DNA of 36,836 nucleotides from Blautia luti (GCF_013304735.1 NZ_JAAITI010000035.1:1-36836); one strand, 5' to 3'. Shown: positions 1-7,264, counted from the stretch's first letter. Numbers and translations: made by a program. Notes: generated by a model from the sequence alone, not told the origin.

Positions 1-299
1 ATTCAAGAGAAAAAGTTAAGAATCTGCTTAAAGATGCAAATGAAAATGGCGTAAAATTAAGTCATCAGGCACCAACACTGTATGATGTTGTCCCAAAAGA
101 AGAAATTACTGAATTTGAAGAGCTTATGCGCAAAACCATAGCTGACATTGTATCAGAAGCCAGTAGCATTGCCTGTTGGGTGTATGTGCAGAAATATGTG
201 AAACAGAAAACTCTTGACGAAATGCTGCAAGAATTGCCAGGAGCAGGCCAGTTTATCATTGTCATGGATACCTGGTTCGAAAGACTGATGGCGGAATAA
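1..299 (+). CDS. 3' end of an unidentified protein (partial)
   Basis: The window opens inside a reading frame (codons in phase with position 3) that stays open for 98 codons to a TAA at 297-299. The visible residues are acidic and helical, ending in ...FIIVMDTWFERLMAE. I do not recognise a family. The stop overlaps the start of the next gene (TAATG), so the two are almost certainly translationally coupled and co-transcribed. The start lies outside the window, so the full length and function cannot be judged. Confidence 0.6.
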   Translation, partial: SREKVKNLLKDANENGVKLSHQAPTLYDVVPKEEITEFEELMRKTIADIVSEASSIACWVYVQKYVKQKTLDEMLQELPGAGQFIIVMDTWFERLMAE

Positions 300-595
300 T
301 GGATGCAATGGTAGAATTTCATAAGGGAAATCGTGTCGAGGGGCTGAGACTGCAAGAAGAATTTGCAGCGGAATTTCGTAAGGAGTATAAATACAAAGAT
401 CACTGTCCTTGCCTGAAAGCCTGTCGTTATCACGGAAACTGTAAGGAATGTGTAGCAATCCACAGAGCGCATCAGGAACATGTTCCTAATTGTATGCGAC
501 CATTGATTAATAAAAAATTGAAATTGATGTCAGAGTTAACAGAGCATACCTTGGCAAATGAAATAGAAGCTCCACATGAGATTTTAAGAAAATAG
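299..595 (+). CDS. small cysteine-rich protein, DUF6485-like motif
   Basis: A 98-residue protein whose ATG overlaps the stop of the upstream gene. The middle carries a dense cysteine/histidine signature, C-x-C-x3-C-x4-G-x-C-x2-C, followed by a downstream His and a final Cys (CPCLKAC...HGNCKEC...HVPNC, about residues 37-66). This spacing suggests a structural zinc or Fe-S site. From memory it resembles the small clostridial DUF6485 proteins, but the flanking helical arms are longer. The N-terminal 30 and C-terminal 30 residues are charged and helical. No enzyme function can be assigned. The coupling to the upstream partial gene suggests the two proteins act together. Confidence 0.6.
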   Translation: MDAMVEFHKGNRVEGLRLQEEFAAEFRKEYKYKDHCPCLKACRYHGNCKECVAIHRAHQEHVPNCMRPLINKKLKLMSELTEHTLANEIEAPHEILRK

Positions 596-602
596 GCAAG
601 TC

Positions 603-637
603 AAATTCCAGTTTGGAGAATTGAAAAAACGGAATTT
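603..637. repeat. 35-bp dispersed repeat, copy 1
   Basis: Bounded by an inverted AAATTCC (603-609) and GGAATTT (631-637), with TTCCAGTTTGGAGAATT inside. A second copy with the same first 20 bases and a very similar remainder lies at 11515-11550. The core TTCCAGTTTG also occurs at 2740-2749. All three lie just after a stop codon and before another gene. Confidence 0.55.
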
Positions 638-659
638 ACCTATTAAGACATATAAACTC

Positions 660-715
660 TTGACAATAAAGCTCCTATATAGTATGTTTTTAATAAACTA
701 CTATATAGGAGCTTT
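660..715 (+). promoter_or_regulatory. promoter and palindromic operator of the MarR/radical SAM operon
   Basis: A -35 TTGACA (660-665) and -10 TATGTT (683-688) are spaced 17 bp. They are overlaid by a perfect 17-bp inverted repeat with arms 668-684 and 699-715 and a 14-bp centre. The right arm also holds the AGGAG ribosome binding site (707-711) of the MarR gene. The left arm covers the -35/-10 spacer and the right arm lies just past the expected transcription start near 695. This is the expected layout for autorepression by the MarR protein encoded at once downstream. Confidence 0.75.
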
Positions 716-718
716 TAT

Positions 719-1156
719 ATGGAAATGAATGGAGGATTTCTTGTCACCAAAATAAAACAGCTTGGAGACCGGATTTTCGAGAAGATTCTCAGTGAAAAGA
801 ATATTGATGCGTTTAATGGAGCCCAGGGACGTATTCTTTATGTGCTGTGGCAGGAGGATGGTATCCCAATCAGGTCACTCTCGACTAAATGCGGATTAGC
901 GATAACATCTCTTACTACGATGCTGGAAAGAATGGAAAATCAAGGGCTGATAAGCCGTGTTCAGTCTGAAACGGACAAAAGGAAAACACTCCTGTTTCTG
1001 ACTGAGAAAGCACATGCCTTAAAGGGCGAGTACGATTCTGTATCTGATGAGATGGGCAGTATTTACTACAAAGGTTTTTCAGAGGAAGAAATTACCCGGT
1101 TTGAGGAATGCCTCGACCGCATCAGAAAGAATCTTGAGGAGTGGCAGAAGTCATGA
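719..1156 (+). CDS. MarR-family repressor of the radical SAM mobile pair
   Basis: A 145-residue winged-helix regulator. The helix-turn-helix and recognition helix lie around residues 45-85 (IRSLSTKCGLAITSLTTMLERMENQGLI), followed by the wing (SRVQSETDKRKT) and the C-terminal dimerisation helices. AGGAG at 707-711 supports the ATG at 719. Its stop overlaps the next start (ATGA), so it is the first gene of a three-gene operon. A perfect palindrome over its promoter suggests autoregulation. In the family a ligand normally releases the protein from DNA; the ligand here is unknown. MarR genes accompany radical SAM mobile pairs in other Firmicutes, to my recollection. Confidence 0.85.
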   Translation: MEMNGGFLVTKIKQLGDRIFEKILSEKNIDAFNGAQGRILYVLWQEDGIPIRSLSTKCGLAITSLTTMLERMENQGLISRVQSETDKRKTLLFLTEKAHALKGEYDSVSDEMGSIYYKGFSEEEITRFEECLDRIRKNLEEWQKS

Positions 1157-1842
1157 GTATTTGTATCAAAGATCAGATTCAGAACATGAATATCGTCATC
1201 GGCTGCACAGTGGGGTGTACATATTGCTATGCCCGCAACAACGTGAAACGCTGGCATATGATTGATGACTTCGCTGACCCTGAATTCTTTCCGGGTAAGC
1301 TCAAGATGATGGAAAAGAAACGTCCGCAGAACTTTCTTCTTACCGGGATGAGCGATCTCTCCGGATGGAAGCCGGAATGGAGAGACGAGGTATTTGCAAA
1401 GATCCGTGAAAATCCACAGCATCAGTTCCTGTTTCTTACCAAGCGCCCCGATCTGCTGGATTTTGATACCGATCTGGAAAACGCATGGTTTGGCGTTACG
1501 GTGACGAGGAAAGCAGAACGGTGGCGTATCGACGCCCTTCGGAAAAACGTCAGAGCAAAACATTACCATGTTACCTTTGAGCCGTTATTCGATGATCCCG
1601 GCACAGTTGACCTTTCTGGAATCAATTGGATCGTTGTCGGCACCATGACCGGAGCTCAGAGCAGGAAGATTCATACGGAGCCGGAATGGGCATGGTCTCT
1701 GGCGGACCAGGCACATAAGCTCGGCATTCCGGTGTTTATGAAGGAAGACCTTGTCCCTATCGTAGGGGATGAAAATATGATTCAGGAAATGCCGGAAGAA
1801 TTTAATAAAGTGTTGGAGGTGCAGAGATCATGGAAGAAGTAA
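1153..1842 (+). CDS. radical SAM mobile pair protein A
   Basis: About 229 residues. The cluster motif C-x3-C-x2-C near the N-terminus (CTVGCTYCYAR) should bind the SAM-ligating 4Fe-4S cluster. Later segments (FLFLTKRPDLL, WFGVTVTRKAE, FEPLFDDP, WIVVGTMTGAQSRK) match the DUF5131/phage Gp37-like radical SAM group, which also carries 'mobile pair protein A'. I chose the ATG at 1153, which overlaps the MarR stop and follows GAGGAG (1136-1141). A GTG at 1141 in the same frame would add four residues. It overlaps protein B by 13 bp, so the two are probably made in a fixed ratio. No substrate is known to me. Confidence 0.85.
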   Translation: MSICIKDQIQNMNIVIGCTVGCTYCYARNNVKRWHMIDDFADPEFFPGKLKMMEKKRPQNFLLTGMSDLSGWKPEWRDEVFAKIRENPQHQFLFLTKRPDLLDFDTDLENAWFGVTVTRKAERWRIDALRKNVRAKHYHVTFEPLFDDPGTVDLSGINWIVVGTMTGAQSRKIHTEPEWAWSLADQAHKLGIPVFMKEDLVPIVGDENMIQEMPEEFNKVLEVQRSWKK

Positions 1843-2738
1843 TAAATGGAATCCTCATTCGTGAGGTGGAAACAAAGAACATCATGACTAAGTCCAGTCT
1901 GCCGGTAGGCGGTTACTCGGTCAATCCCTATGTGGGCTGTACACATGCCTGCAAGTATTGCTATGCTTCTTTTATGAAGCGCTTTACCGGACACACGGAG
2001 GAATGGGGCACTTTCCTTGATGTGAAGCATTGGCCGGAAATTAAAAATCCGAAGAAATATGCCGGACAGCGTGTGGTCATCGGTTCTGTGACGGATGGCT
2101 ACAATCCACAGGAGGAGCAATTCGGGAATACCAGAAAACTTCTGGAGCAGCTGATCGGCAGTGACGCAGATATTTTGATCTGCACAAAGTCTGATCTTGT
2201 GGTACGGGATATTGATCTGCTGAAAAACCTTGGACGAGTGACCGTTTCATGGTCGATCAACACACTGGATGAAAATTTTAAGAACGATATGGACTCTGCT
2301 TCGAGCATTGAGCGGCGCATCGCTGCTATGAAGCAAGTATATGATGCAGGTATCCGTACAGTCTGTTTCGTATCTCCGGTATTCCCCGGCATCACGGATT
2401 TTGAAGCCATCTTTGAGCGGGTAAAGGATCAGTGTGATCTGTTCTGGCTCGAAAACCTCAATCTTCGGGGCGGCTTTAAGAAGACGGTTATGGATTATAT
2501 CGCCGGAAAATATCCTGACCTTGTACCACTTTACGACGAGATCTATAACAAGCATAACCGCAGCTACTTTGAAGCACTTGAAGTAAAAGCTGAGAAAATG
2601 GCTAAGAAGTATGATTGTGCCTTTGTGGATAATGAAATGCCTTATGGCAGAGTCCCGCAGGGACATCCGGTGATCGTAGATTATTTCTATCATGAGGAAA
2701 TCCGTGGGACAGAGAATACCGGAAAAAGAAATCGCTAA
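1830..2738 (+). CDS. radical SAM mobile pair protein B (SplB-like)
   Basis: 302 residues. The radical SAM motif CTHACKYCYA (C-x3-C-x2-C) is followed by the SPL-like stretch VVIGSVTDGYNPQEE and a TIM-barrel pattern (ILICTKSDLVVRD, VSWSINTLDE, GIRTVCFVSPVFPGITD). SPL/YcgL-type proteins repair DNA lesions or modify macromolecules, but this subgroup is unassigned. The start lies within the 3' end of protein A, and its own AGGTG-type site is inside A. The MarR-A-B order and tight overlaps match the 'radical SAM mobile pair' described in protein family resources, found at variable chromosomal positions in Firmicutes. Confidence 0.85.
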   Translation: MEEVINGILIREVETKNIMTKSSLPVGGYSVNPYVGCTHACKYCYASFMKRFTGHTEEWGTFLDVKHWPEIKNPKKYAGQRVVIGSVTDGYNPQEEQFGNTRKLLEQLIGSDADILICTKSDLVVRDIDLLKNLGRVTVSWSINTLDENFKNDMDSASSIERRIAAMKQVYDAGIRTVCFVSPVFPGITDFEAIFERVKDQCDLFWLENLNLRGGFKKTVMDYIAGKYPDLVPLYDEIYNKHNRSYFEALEVKAEKMAKKYDCAFVDNEMPYGRVPQGHPVIVDYFYHEEIRGTENTGKRNR

Positions 2739-2766
2739 CTTCCAGTTTGTAACGAAGATATTTGCG

Positions 2767-2913
2767 ATGAAAGAAATTAAGATTGAGTTATTGGGGATTG
2801 CAATAATACTTTTAGGAATTGCTGTGACAACAAATAATTTTTGGGGATATGTCCTAGGTGTTCTTGGATTTGGCGTCGCTGTAGTTGGCTGTTTTCTAAA
2901 AGATAATCACTGA
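2767..2913 (+). CDS. small membrane protein
   Basis: A 48-residue protein with two hydrophobic spans (LLGIAIILLGIAVTT and FWGYVLGVLGFGVAVVGCF) separated by an NN turn, so a two-pass hairpin in the membrane. In-frame codons run back to 2692, but that would overlap the end of protein B. The ATG at 2767 gives a compact protein starting MKEIKIELLG, although no strong ribosome binding site is visible. It ends 48 bp before a strong terminator. Function unknown. Confidence 0.5.
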   Translation: MKEIKIELLGIAIILLGIAVTTNNFWGYVLGVLGFGVAVVGCFLKDNH

Positions 2914-2960
2914 TAACTTCTTGTTTGAAAAATTGAGAAAACGTAATATTGAACAAAAAG

Positions 2961-3000
2961 AAATGCACAGTTCTTAGCTTATCGTGAACTGTGCATTTTT
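2961..3000. terminator. bidirectional terminator
   Basis: Perfect 13-bp inverted repeat AAATGCACAGTTC (2961-2973) and GAACTGTGCATTT (2986-2998), with a T run on the plus strand and an A-rich left flank that serves the minus strand. It separates the converging small membrane gene and cupin gene. Confidence 0.85.
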
Positions 3001-3018
3001 GTAAATAAATACTTTTAA

Positions 3019-3372
3019 TTAGCCGATTACGGCATCCTCTGCTGTAAAATGTTCCAGAGAATTTTCTTTTACCTGAATGCAGATATAAGTAATTCCAGAA
3101 ATATCGGATGCAAAAAACTGACGCTTTGCAGCAGGTGCGATTTTTAGCCAGTCTCCAGTTGAAAGGCTGATTTCTTCTCCATCAATTATGGCTTTGCCGT
3201 TACCTGAAAGAATTCCATAGATTTCTTCATTTTCTTTATGAGAATGAACAAATGGGACATTTGCTCCTGCAGGTAGTTCGTTTAAACTGATTTCTGCACC
3301 TGTTAAAGACAACTTTTCATGCAGTTCAATTCGGTTTTCCTTTCCAATAGTTGTTTTTGTGTAATTTGCCAT
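3019..3372 (-). CDS. cupin-domain protein
   Basis: 117 residues starting MANYTKTT. The ATG at 3372 is preceded by GGAGG with 5 bp spacing; an upstream ATG at 3384 contains that Shine-Dalgarno and is unlikely. The cupin barrel shows motif 1 (PFVHSHKENEEIYGILSGNG: two His and a Glu for metal) and a weaker motif 2 with GDWLKIAPAAKRQFFA. Such single-domain cupins bind a divalent metal, and many are small-molecule or redox-stress proteins of unknown substrate. It is divergent from an HxlR regulator, which probably controls it. Confidence 0.8.
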   Translation of the reverse strand: MANYTKTTIGKENRIELHEKLSLTGAEISLNELPAGANVPFVHSHKENEEIYGILSGNGKAIIDGEEISLSTGDWLKIAPAAKRQFFASDISGITYICIQVKENSLEHFTAEDAVIG

Positions 3373-3457
3373 AATAACCTCCATAGTTAATTTGTAGTTT
3401 CTGGTTGCTTGGTATTAGTATAGTGTGAGACACATACAAAAACAAGTACGCACCTTT

Positions 3458-3504
3458 TTGTAACTGTACACTCAAAAATGAATGTGTTACAATAGACTCG
3501 GAGG
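3458..3504 (+). promoter_or_regulatory. divergent cupin/HxlR promoter region
   Basis: A TTGTAAC (3458-3464) and GTTACAA (3486-3492) inverted repeat lies in the hxlR promoter, with -10 TACAAT (3488-3493) and a possible -35 TGTACA (3465-3470, 17 bp spacing). GGAGG at 3500-3504 decides the downstream start. The inverted repeat could be the HxlR operator. Confidence 0.4.
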
Positions 3505-3512
3505 TGAGAATT

Positions 3513-3845
3513 ATGCGAGCAAAAGAAGAATTACCGGAATGCCCAGTTGCAACAGCAGTATCTCTTATCGGAGGAAAATGGAAACTGCTGATTTTGCGTA
3601 ACTTGAAAGAGCGTCCATGGAGATTCAATGAGCTACAACGAAGTATAGATGGTATTTCACAAAAGGTTTTGACAGATAGTTTAAGACAAATGATGAGTGA
3701 TGGGCTGGCATATCGCCACGATTACCATGAGCAGCCACCGAGAGTTGAATACGGCTTAACGGAACTCGGAACAAAAATGCTTCCAATTGTTAATTCACTT
3801 GCTGACTTTGGTAACTACTATAAATCAATTATTGAACAGAATTAA
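3513..3845 (+). CDS. HxlR-family transcriptional regulator
   Basis: 110 residues with the family hallmarks: an N-terminal cysteine (PECPVATAVSLIGGKWKLLILRNL), the winged helix (RFNELQRSIDGISQKVLTDSLRQMMSDGLA) and the closing YGLTELG segment. GGAGG at 3500-3504 points to the ATG at 3513; the GTG at 3504 overlaps the Shine-Dalgarno. HxlR proteins sense electrophiles or redox state, often through the N-terminal Cys, and typically control the divergent neighbour, here the cupin gene. Confidence 0.88.
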   Translation: MRAKEELPECPVATAVSLIGGKWKLLILRNLKERPWRFNELQRSIDGISQKVLTDSLRQMMSDGLAYRHDYHEQPPRVEYGLTELGTKMLPIVNSLADFGNYYKSIIEQN

Positions 3846-3936
3846 GGACGTTAGTATTTGAAAAGCTTGAACAATTCAAGTTTGTATATATCTTTTAAAA
3901 GGTATATGATTAAGAAAAACGGCAGGAGGTATCTGA

Positions 3937-4146
3937 ATGAAATCACATAAATATTGGTCTATCGGTGCACTGATTACAATGCTTGGAACTTTTTATACAG
4001 GTTATAAGGGATCAAAAGAAGGCCATAAGTACTTTGCAGCAAGTTCTTTGCTTTGCATGATTATGGCTATTTATACAGGACACAAGATGATTTCTGGTAA
4101 AAGTAGGAAGAAAAAAGAAGTTTCAGTAGAGAGTGTTGAAGATTAA
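3937..4146 (+). CDS. small membrane protein, DUF6219-like
   Basis: 69 residues with two membrane spans (YWSIGALITMLGTFYTGY and YFAASSLLCMIMAIYTGHK) each ending in YTG, and a charged C-terminal tail. AGGAGG stands 8 bp before the ATG. It resembles the DUF6219 group of clostridial small membrane proteins as I recall it. A short CTTGAA-caa-TTCAAG hairpin at 3866-3880 separates it from the HxlR gene, and a terminator-like repeat follows. Confidence 0.65.
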   Translation: MKSHKYWSIGALITMLGTFYTGYKGSKEGHKYFAASSLLCMIMAIYTGHKMISGKSRKKKEVSVESVED

Positions 4147-4164
4147 AAAACAAAATATTTTAAT

Positions 4165-4211
4165 AAATAACGCCGGTGCGGGATTTTTGATATCCAGTAC
4201 TGGCGTTATTT
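4165..4211 (+). terminator. long-stem hairpin, terminator-like repeat (copy 1)
   Basis: AAATAACGCCGGT (4165-4177) pairs with ACTGGCGTTATTT (4199-4211) with one mismatch across a 21-nt loop. The right half, TATCCAGTACTGGCGTTA, recurs in near-identical form at 19549-19566, so this may be a dispersed repeat rather than a simple terminator. Confidence 0.5.
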
Positions 4212-4258
4212 ATTCTACAGGGGCTTGGGGGTGCAGCCACCAAATATTCGTGTTTTTT

Positions 4259-6019
4259 TTATCTTGCGAATTTATCATTGTAACGAATATGCATATCTTC
4301 CCAATCCATGAACAATACATAAAATACTTTCCCGTATTGCGGGCTCTCTACAATTCTTCCATGATCAAGAACAGAAAAATAAGTTCCGTCAGCTTTTCGA
4401 AGATGAAAGTGAATATAGTCATTTTCATTGCCGTTGTCAATCTGTTCCCAGATACTTGATTCTATCTGTTGCTGTTCATCTTCACGAATCAAGTTGCGAA
4501 AACTTTTCTCAGTAAGTCTGAACAGTTCATCTATATCTTTATATCCGGACATATGAAGAAATTCATCATTTGCAAAAATTAGTTCATCATCTTCTTTGTC
4601 AGCTTTGTATATGATGAATGCACCTGGAAGATGTTCAGAGATATCCTTGAATGCGAATCCAAGTTGTTTGCGGGCACCTGACCGAAGTCCTTCTCTGTAG
4701 ACCATACATCCATTTTTTCCATGAAGCTTTATTTCATAAAGAGCGGTATCTGCGCAGCGCATGAGTTGTGAACGATTGGATGCAAATGTTGGATATTCTG
4801 CATATCCTAGAGAAATATAAAATGCATGTTCCTTACCATGGTATGAGAATGATTTAGGAAGTTTGGTGAATTTCTGCAGCTGTATATCTGCTTCTGCAAA
4901 GGTACAATTTGGTAAAAGAATGCAGAATTCGTCACCACCATTTCTTCCGAGTAATGCATCGGATGGGAAAAAAGTCTTCATGCTGTCTGCAAGATTCTTT
5001 AGTGCCCTGTCTCCGTAATTATGTCCATATATATCATTAATAAACTTGAAATCATCGATATCAAGGAGCGCAGCCACAAAATGTGTTTTTGGATTTTTTT
5101 GAATCATTTTTTCTGCAAATTCATCAAATCCATAGCGGTTATAAATATTTGTAAGAGAATCTGTGCGCGCCAGTATCTGAAACTTTTTCTTATGTTCTTT
5201 TGCTACTAACCATACTCTGGTAAGAACTGACAGGAGAAGGCTTATTGTAAGAAAAATTCCGATGATGATTATCAGTAATGTGGCATTTCTCCATCCACTT
5301 TTAGGAGTTACTTCAAATTTCCAGTTTTCGTCTCCTATTGTAAATGTATAAGAAACAGGACGATTTATTTGCCCATCTGATTGATAAACCACTTTATAAG
5401 TGTCACTCCATGGAGCGTCTGTTTTTGAAATTTTGTATTCGTATCCAAAATTTGAAAGTGCACTGATTGAATCTGAAAAAATATCCGGAACACGCAGGAT
5501 AACAATAGTAAATCCCCAGAAATACTCATGTCCGTTTTTATCTTTCAGGTATATGGGATTGCGGACTGCAATTCCATATCCTCCCTGTTTTAATTTGAAG
5601 GGGCCCTGCGTAATGATTGTATGGTTGTCTCTTGCGTAACAGGAAATTTTTCCGCGGTCTTTATCATGGATCAAATCAATCTTACCTGCCTCATTTTCAT
5701 TAGCCGGATAAATATCTGTAACAACACCATTAGGAGCGAGCTGTACACTTTCAATAGAATCAGACATAAGATTTCCTGCAATTGTTTCAAACTGACGGAT
5801 TTCGCCATCTTCACTTATTAAGATTTGTTTCAAGGTATCTGTGATCTCAATTCCATTTGTAATTTCATTCTTTATTTGTTCGCCATAGGTGGCTACGTTT
5901 AATTGTGCTGTTATGTGTCTCTGCTCTTTTTCGTGGGTGTCTGTTTTGTATACAATCAAACTAATAAGGCATATGCCCAGTAAAAAAGTGATAAGAGGCA
6001 CAAGTGTTTTCTTTTTCAC
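4259..6019 (-). CDS. membrane diguanylate cyclase, CHASE-GGDEF-PAS
   Basis: 586 residues from a GTG at 6019 preceded by GAGGTG; the open frame extends to 6133 but without a ribosome binding site. Membrane span 6-26, an extracytoplasmic CHASE-like sensor about 45-235, second span 247-270, GGDEF domain about 275-445 with intact active-site motif GGDEF at 361-365 and metal Asp in LLDIDDFKF, then a PAS-like domain 455-580. The RxxD inhibitory site is absent (FPSD at that position), so product inhibition is probably weak. It should make cyclic di-GMP from GTP in response to an external ligand. A C-terminal PAS after GGDEF is an uncommon order. It is monocistronic. Confidence 0.88.
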   Translation of the reverse strand: MKKKTLVPLITFLLGICLISLIVYKTDTHEKEQRHITAQLNVATYGEQIKNEITNGIEITDTLKQILISEDGEIRQFETIAGNLMSDSIESVQLAPNGVVTDIYPANENEAGKIDLIHDKDRGKISCYARDNHTIITQGPFKLKQGGYGIAVRNPIYLKDKNGHEYFWGFTIVILRVPDIFSDSISALSNFGYEYKISKTDAPWSDTYKVVYQSDGQINRPVSYTFTIGDENWKFEVTPKSGWRNATLLIIIIGIFLTISLLLSVLTRVWLVAKEHKKKFQILARTDSLTNIYNRYGFDEFAEKMIQKNPKTHFVAALLDIDDFKFINDIYGHNYGDRALKNLADSMKTFFPSDALLGRNGGDEFCILLPNCTFAEADIQLQKFTKLPKSFSYHGKEHAFYISLGYAEYPTFASNRSQLMRCADTALYEIKLHGKNGCMVYREGLRSGARKQLGFAFKDISEHLPGAFIIYKADKEDDELIFANDEFLHMSGYKDIDELFRLTEKSFRNLIREDEQQQIESSIWEQIDNGNENDYIHFHLRKADGTYFSVLDHGRIVESPQYGKVFYVLFMDWEDMHIRYNDKFAR

Positions 6020-6062
6020 TTGGTTCACCTCATTTTGTCCATGGGAATTATTATAATAAAGC

Positions 6063-6071
6063 ATTATATCA
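6063..6071 (-). promoter_or_regulatory. extended -10 promoter of the diguanylate cyclase gene
   Basis: On the minus strand TGA-TATAAT (TGn plus perfect -10 at 6063-6068) lies about 45 bp before the GTG start. No good -35 is visible, as expected for an extended -10 promoter. Confidence 0.5.
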
Positions 6072-6182
6072 CAGAAGTTGAAAAACAGAATAAGTTTTAT
6101 GAAAAAAACGAACTGTGCAAAATCTTTATACATCTATGACAGAAGAATGTATATCGATAGGGATTTGTGAAATCTATATATT

Positions 6183-6684
6183 TTAAGAAGGAGCCTTGGA
6201 ATCATCATAAATATCCTGTATTTTTGCTTTTACAGCTTTACGATGTTTTTCTGTATCAGAAGGTACGTGGTGGAGCCATGCAAGATATCCTGAGCGAGAG
6301 ACACCTAAAAATTTCAACATTCCGGAGACGGAAACCCGGCGTCCAGCCTTTTTGGCAGCTTCCGTCTTCTCAGACACTTCAAGATAAATGGCTTCCGTCA
6401 TTTTCCCAGAATGTTGATTGCTTTTTTTAACACATCAAGTGTATCTTGGGCATCACGTAATTCACGTCTGAGACGGGCAATTCCTTCTGCTCATCAGATG
6501 CATAATTACCAGAACTACGAACAGGAATATCACCTGATTCCCGGAAGTTTTTCATCCATTTTGTTAATGTGCTGTATCCGATGCCAAGATTTTCTGTACA
6601 TCCACGTACTCCGAGATCTTTGTGATCCTGATAGTACTGGACTGCATCAAGTTTAAATTGTTTGTCATGTTGCTTTGCCATATG
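6183..6684 (-). pseudogene. broken IS3-family transposase (orfA/orfB remnant, copy 1)
   Basis: On the minus strand orfA starts at 6681 after GGAGG: MAKQHDKQFKLDAVQYYQDHKDLG... with an IS3/IS911 helix-turn-helix (GIGYSTLTKWMKNFRESGD). A one-base loss in the T run near 6481-6483 shifts the frame at EQKE; copy 2 at 14583-14818 keeps the extra T. The normal frame then continues IARLRRELRD...VLKKAINIL, and orfB begins at 6401 (MTEAIYLEVSEKTEAAKKAGRRVSVSGMLKFLGVSRSGY). It stops after DDSK, so the DDE catalytic core is gone. The element cannot move by itself. Positions 6260-6494 are nearly identical to copy 2. Confidence 0.85.
6260..6494. repeat. IS3 fragment direct repeat, copy 1
   Basis: This 235-bp segment matches 14583-14818 in the same orientation. 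I see two base changes (at about 6442 and 6451) and one T deletion. The identity ends abruptly on both sides. The two copies frame about 8.3 kb. Confidence 0.85.
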
Positions 6685-6836
6685 AGATCCTCCTTCAGCA
6701 TGCCTCTATTGTATCATGCTTATGTGTATTTGGAATTTCTCATTTTGGTTTGTACTATTTATATTCTAGCACCAGAGGTTGAAGCCAGAAAGCAGAAGGA
6801 AATGGAAGAATAATTGTGAAAAGAGTGTGTGAATTA

Positions 6837-6898
6837 TTGACTAGAGCCTCTCCTGATGGTATATTTAGATTACCCAACGGGTAATTTGAAAAGGAGGG
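6837..6898 (+). promoter_or_regulatory. toxin-antitoxin promoter with palindromic operator
   Basis: -35 TTGACT (6837-6842), 17 bp, -10 TATATT (6860-6865). A perfect palindrome ATTACCC-AAC-GGGTAAT (6869-6885) covers the expected transcription start, and AAGGAGGG (6891-6898) is the toxin ribosome binding site. Autorepression by the helix-turn-helix antitoxin is the natural reading. Confidence 0.75.
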
Positions 6899-6903
6899 CA
6901 AAC

Positions 6904-7264
6904 GTGCAGCTACTATACAATAACAGCAAAGTTCAGAAACAATGTACCGATTTAAAGACTGCAAAAAAAATTGTTTGGCGGGAATGCTGCATTAGCAACC
7001 AGCCTATTTGCCCGAATAAATGCTATGCAGCAGGCGAGTGTAATTAAGGATATAGTAATAATGCCGACGTTTCATTTTCATAAGTTGAGTGGCAATATGG
7101 ATGGATTTTTTGCTATAGATGTAAAAACGAGAAGAGATCCATGGCGTATTATTATTCAGCCATTAGATGAGAATGAAGAACCTTATGATCCTTGTAATAT
7201 TGATGAAATTGCTGGTGTGGTTAGAATTGTTGAAGTAAAGGAGGTAAGTAACCATTATGAGTAA
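6904..7264 (+). pseudogene. RelE/HigB-family toxin, frameshifted in an A8 run
   Basis: From the GTG at 6904 the frame reads VQLLYNNSKVQKQCTDLKTAKK, the usual N-terminus of clostridial RelE/HigB toxins. At the A run 6963-6970 the frame changes. In the next frame the protein continues LFGGNAALATSLFARINAMQQA...PTFHFHKLSGNMDGFFAIDVKTRRDPWRIII...VRIVEVKEVSNHYE, the expected C-terminus including the HFHKL and RI-EVKEVSxHYE signatures. One extra A explains the break. The full product would be about 119 residues, a ribosome-associated mRNA endonuclease. The stop overlaps the antitoxin start by 8 bp. It is either inactivated, phase-variable or rescued by slippage on the A run; the sequence alone cannot tell. 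Confidence 0.8.

Noticed and set aside
2692-2766. Upstream extension of the small membrane protein
   Set aside because: It overlaps the end of protein B and has no ribosome binding site; the ATG at 2767 begins the conserved-looking part.
6622-6813. 63-codon plus-strand frame between IS3 remnant and toxin promoter
   Set aside because: No start signal and low-complexity hydrophobic sequence; the last 15 codons may be debris, but nothing supports a gene.
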